From JBMNTU01 sp050945895 (lineage in GTDB: Bacteria; Bacillota; Clostridia; Christensenellales; Christensenellaceae), in assembly GCA_050945895.1 (NCBI GenBank), contig JBMNTU010000107.1, positions 1-6,825 on the forward strand: DNA of 6,825 nucleotides, in the 5' to 3' direction. A model generated the notes under the pieces. The model was not told where the DNA came from. It saw nothing but the letters and a program-made list of their open reading frames with translations, and did not search any database. Within the stretch, counting starts at the first letter, position 1. Each line of letters starts with the position of its first letter. Shown here in pieces: positions 5,969 through 6,825 of the stretch. The position numbers were made by a program, and so were the translations under genes.

Positions 5969-6825
5969 TTAAAATTTTGCTTTATAGCGCCGCTCCCATT
6001 CTTCGATCAGGGAATCGCGGAAGTTGGGATGTGCGATTTTGATTAGCTCGCGGCCGCGATCTTGCAGCGTTTTTCCTTTGAGGTATGCAACGCCGTTTTC
6101 CGTTATAACGTAGGTCACGTCGTTGCGAAGCGTCGTTACGGTTGCTCCTTCGTTGAGGAACGGAACGATCTTACTTGTTTTTCCATCCTTTGTTGCAGAA
6201 GCAACAGCGATGATCGCACGTCCGCCCTTAGACATATTCGTGCCGCGGACATAGTCTACCTGCCCGCCCGAAGCGCTGATCTGCCGAAGCCCTACGGATT
6301 CGGAGCAGATTTGCCCGGAAAGGTCGATCTCTATGCACGAATTGATGGAAACCATATTGTCGTTCTTAGCAATTACATACGGGTCGTTTACATAATCCAC
6401 CGGGGCCATATACACCATCGGGTTGTCGTCGATAAAGTCGTAAAGCGCGCGGCTGCCCATGATGAACGTTGCAACCATTTTGCCTTTATGCAGCGTTTTT
6501 TTGCTGTTGTTGATAACGCCCGCGTTTACAAGGTCCATAACGCTTTCGGAAAACATTTCGGTGTGGATGCCAAGGTCTTTTTTGCCGTACAGAGACAGCA
6601 GCACAGCGTCCGGAAGTGAGCCGATACCAAGCTGCAGGGTATCTCCATCGTTGACCAGGTCTGCACAATATTGTCCGATTTTTTTGTCTTCTTCGGTAAG
6701 CTCGCCACGAAGCAGCTCGATAAGCGGCTCGTCGTGCTCTACGATATAATCCAGGTCGGACACATGCACAAAGCTTTCGCCATGCGTACGCGGCATATTT
6801 TTGTTGACCTGCGCAACAACGATTT
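5969..6825 (-). CDS. 4-hydroxybutyrate/butyrate-type CoA-transferase, 5' end outside the window
   Basis: The 3' portion, about 285 codons, of a family I CoA-transferase is present. Such enzymes move CoA between acetyl-CoA and a short-chain acid through a glutamyl-CoA intermediate in the cytoplasm. The frame stays open past an internal ATG at 6794-6796 to the window edge, reading IVVAQVNKNMPRTHGESF, so that ATG is not the true start; about 150 more residues are expected. Recognisable parts after that Met are LGIGSLPDAV, GIHTEMFSESV, SGGQVDYVRGT, VTYVITENGVAYLKGK and IAHPNFRDSLIEEWERRY. The Glu of HTEM falls about where the active-site Glu238 of Clostridium aminobutyricum 4-hydroxybutyrate CoA-transferase should be. 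The family also includes butyryl-CoA:acetate CoA-transferases and acetyl-CoA hydrolases, and substrate cannot be fixed from this fragment. It ends at its own terminator and is probably transcribed with genes to the right, which cannot be seen. Confidence 0.92.
   Translation of the reverse strand, partial: IVVAQVNKNMPRTHGESFVHVSDLDYIVEHDEPLIELLRGELTEEDKKIGQYCADLVNDGDTLQLGIGSLPDAVLLSLYGKKDLGIHTEMFSESVMDLVNAGVINNSKKTLHKGKMVATFIMGSRALYDFIDDNPMVYMAPVDYVNDPYVIAKNDNMVSINSCIEIDLSGQICSESVGLRQISASGGQVDYVRGTNMSKGGRAIIAVASATKDGKTSKIVPFLNEGATVTTLRNDVTYVITENGVAYLKGKTLQDRGRELIKIAHPNFRDSLIEEWERRYKAKF

Noticed and set aside
5522..6046. Plus-strand open frame spanning the 5815-5968 gap
   Set aside because: It runs antisense to the two-pass membrane protein gene, through its promoter and through the terminator into the CoA-transferase gene. 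No motif and no good ribosome binding site.
6062..6619. Plus-strand open frame opposite the CoA-transferase
   Set aside because: Antisense to a strongly conserved gene, and the product shows no recognisable domain.

Overview
This window looks like ordinary chromosomal DNA from a fermentative, anaerobic, Gram-positive-type bacterium, most likely a clostridial Firmicute. The evidence is mid-range base composition, strong AGGAGG-type ribosome binding sites, short intergenic gaps, compact U-tract terminators, and a 4-hydroxybutyrate/butyrate-type CoA-transferase typical of amino-acid- or butyrate-fermenting anaerobes. Genus cannot be assigned from the sequence alone.

Layout. Bases 1-206 are a non-coding leader with two candidate promoters and short repeated GTCAT motifs. 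From 207 to 2597 (+) is a complete cation-pumping P-type ATPase of the CtpE-like group. After an 85-base gap with no visible terminator comes a long-form serine O-acetyltransferase (2683-3606, +). A 119-base gap with a promoter leads to a non-heme ferritin (3726-4244, +), closed by a strong intrinsic terminator. Next is a complete DUF5996 protein of unknown function (4385-5302, +). It meets, tail to tail with only 2 bases between stop codons, a small two-pass membrane protein on the minus strand (5305-5814). That gene has its own promoter in the 5815-5968 gap, which also holds the terminator of the last gene. The last gene is a CoA-transferase on the minus strand whose 5' end lies beyond the right edge (5969-6825).

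Functional reading. The ATPase (cation movement across the membrane), ferritin (iron oxidation and storage) and serine acetyltransferase (first committed step to cysteine, the sulfur source for Fe-S clusters) could loosely serve metal and sulfur homeostasis. Only the ATPase and serine acetyltransferase look possibly co-transcribed. The other genes appear to be separate transcription units, so I see no multi-gene system.

The points most worth a second look are a dense Cys/His cluster in the N-terminal domain of the serine acetyltransferase, the repeated motifs upstream of the ATPase, a shared promoter architecture for the ATPase and ferritin, and two uncharacterised proteins (DUF5996 and the two-pass membrane protein) in a nearly overlapping convergent arrangement. 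I found no mobile element, CRISPR array, tRNA, rRNA or recognisable riboswitch.
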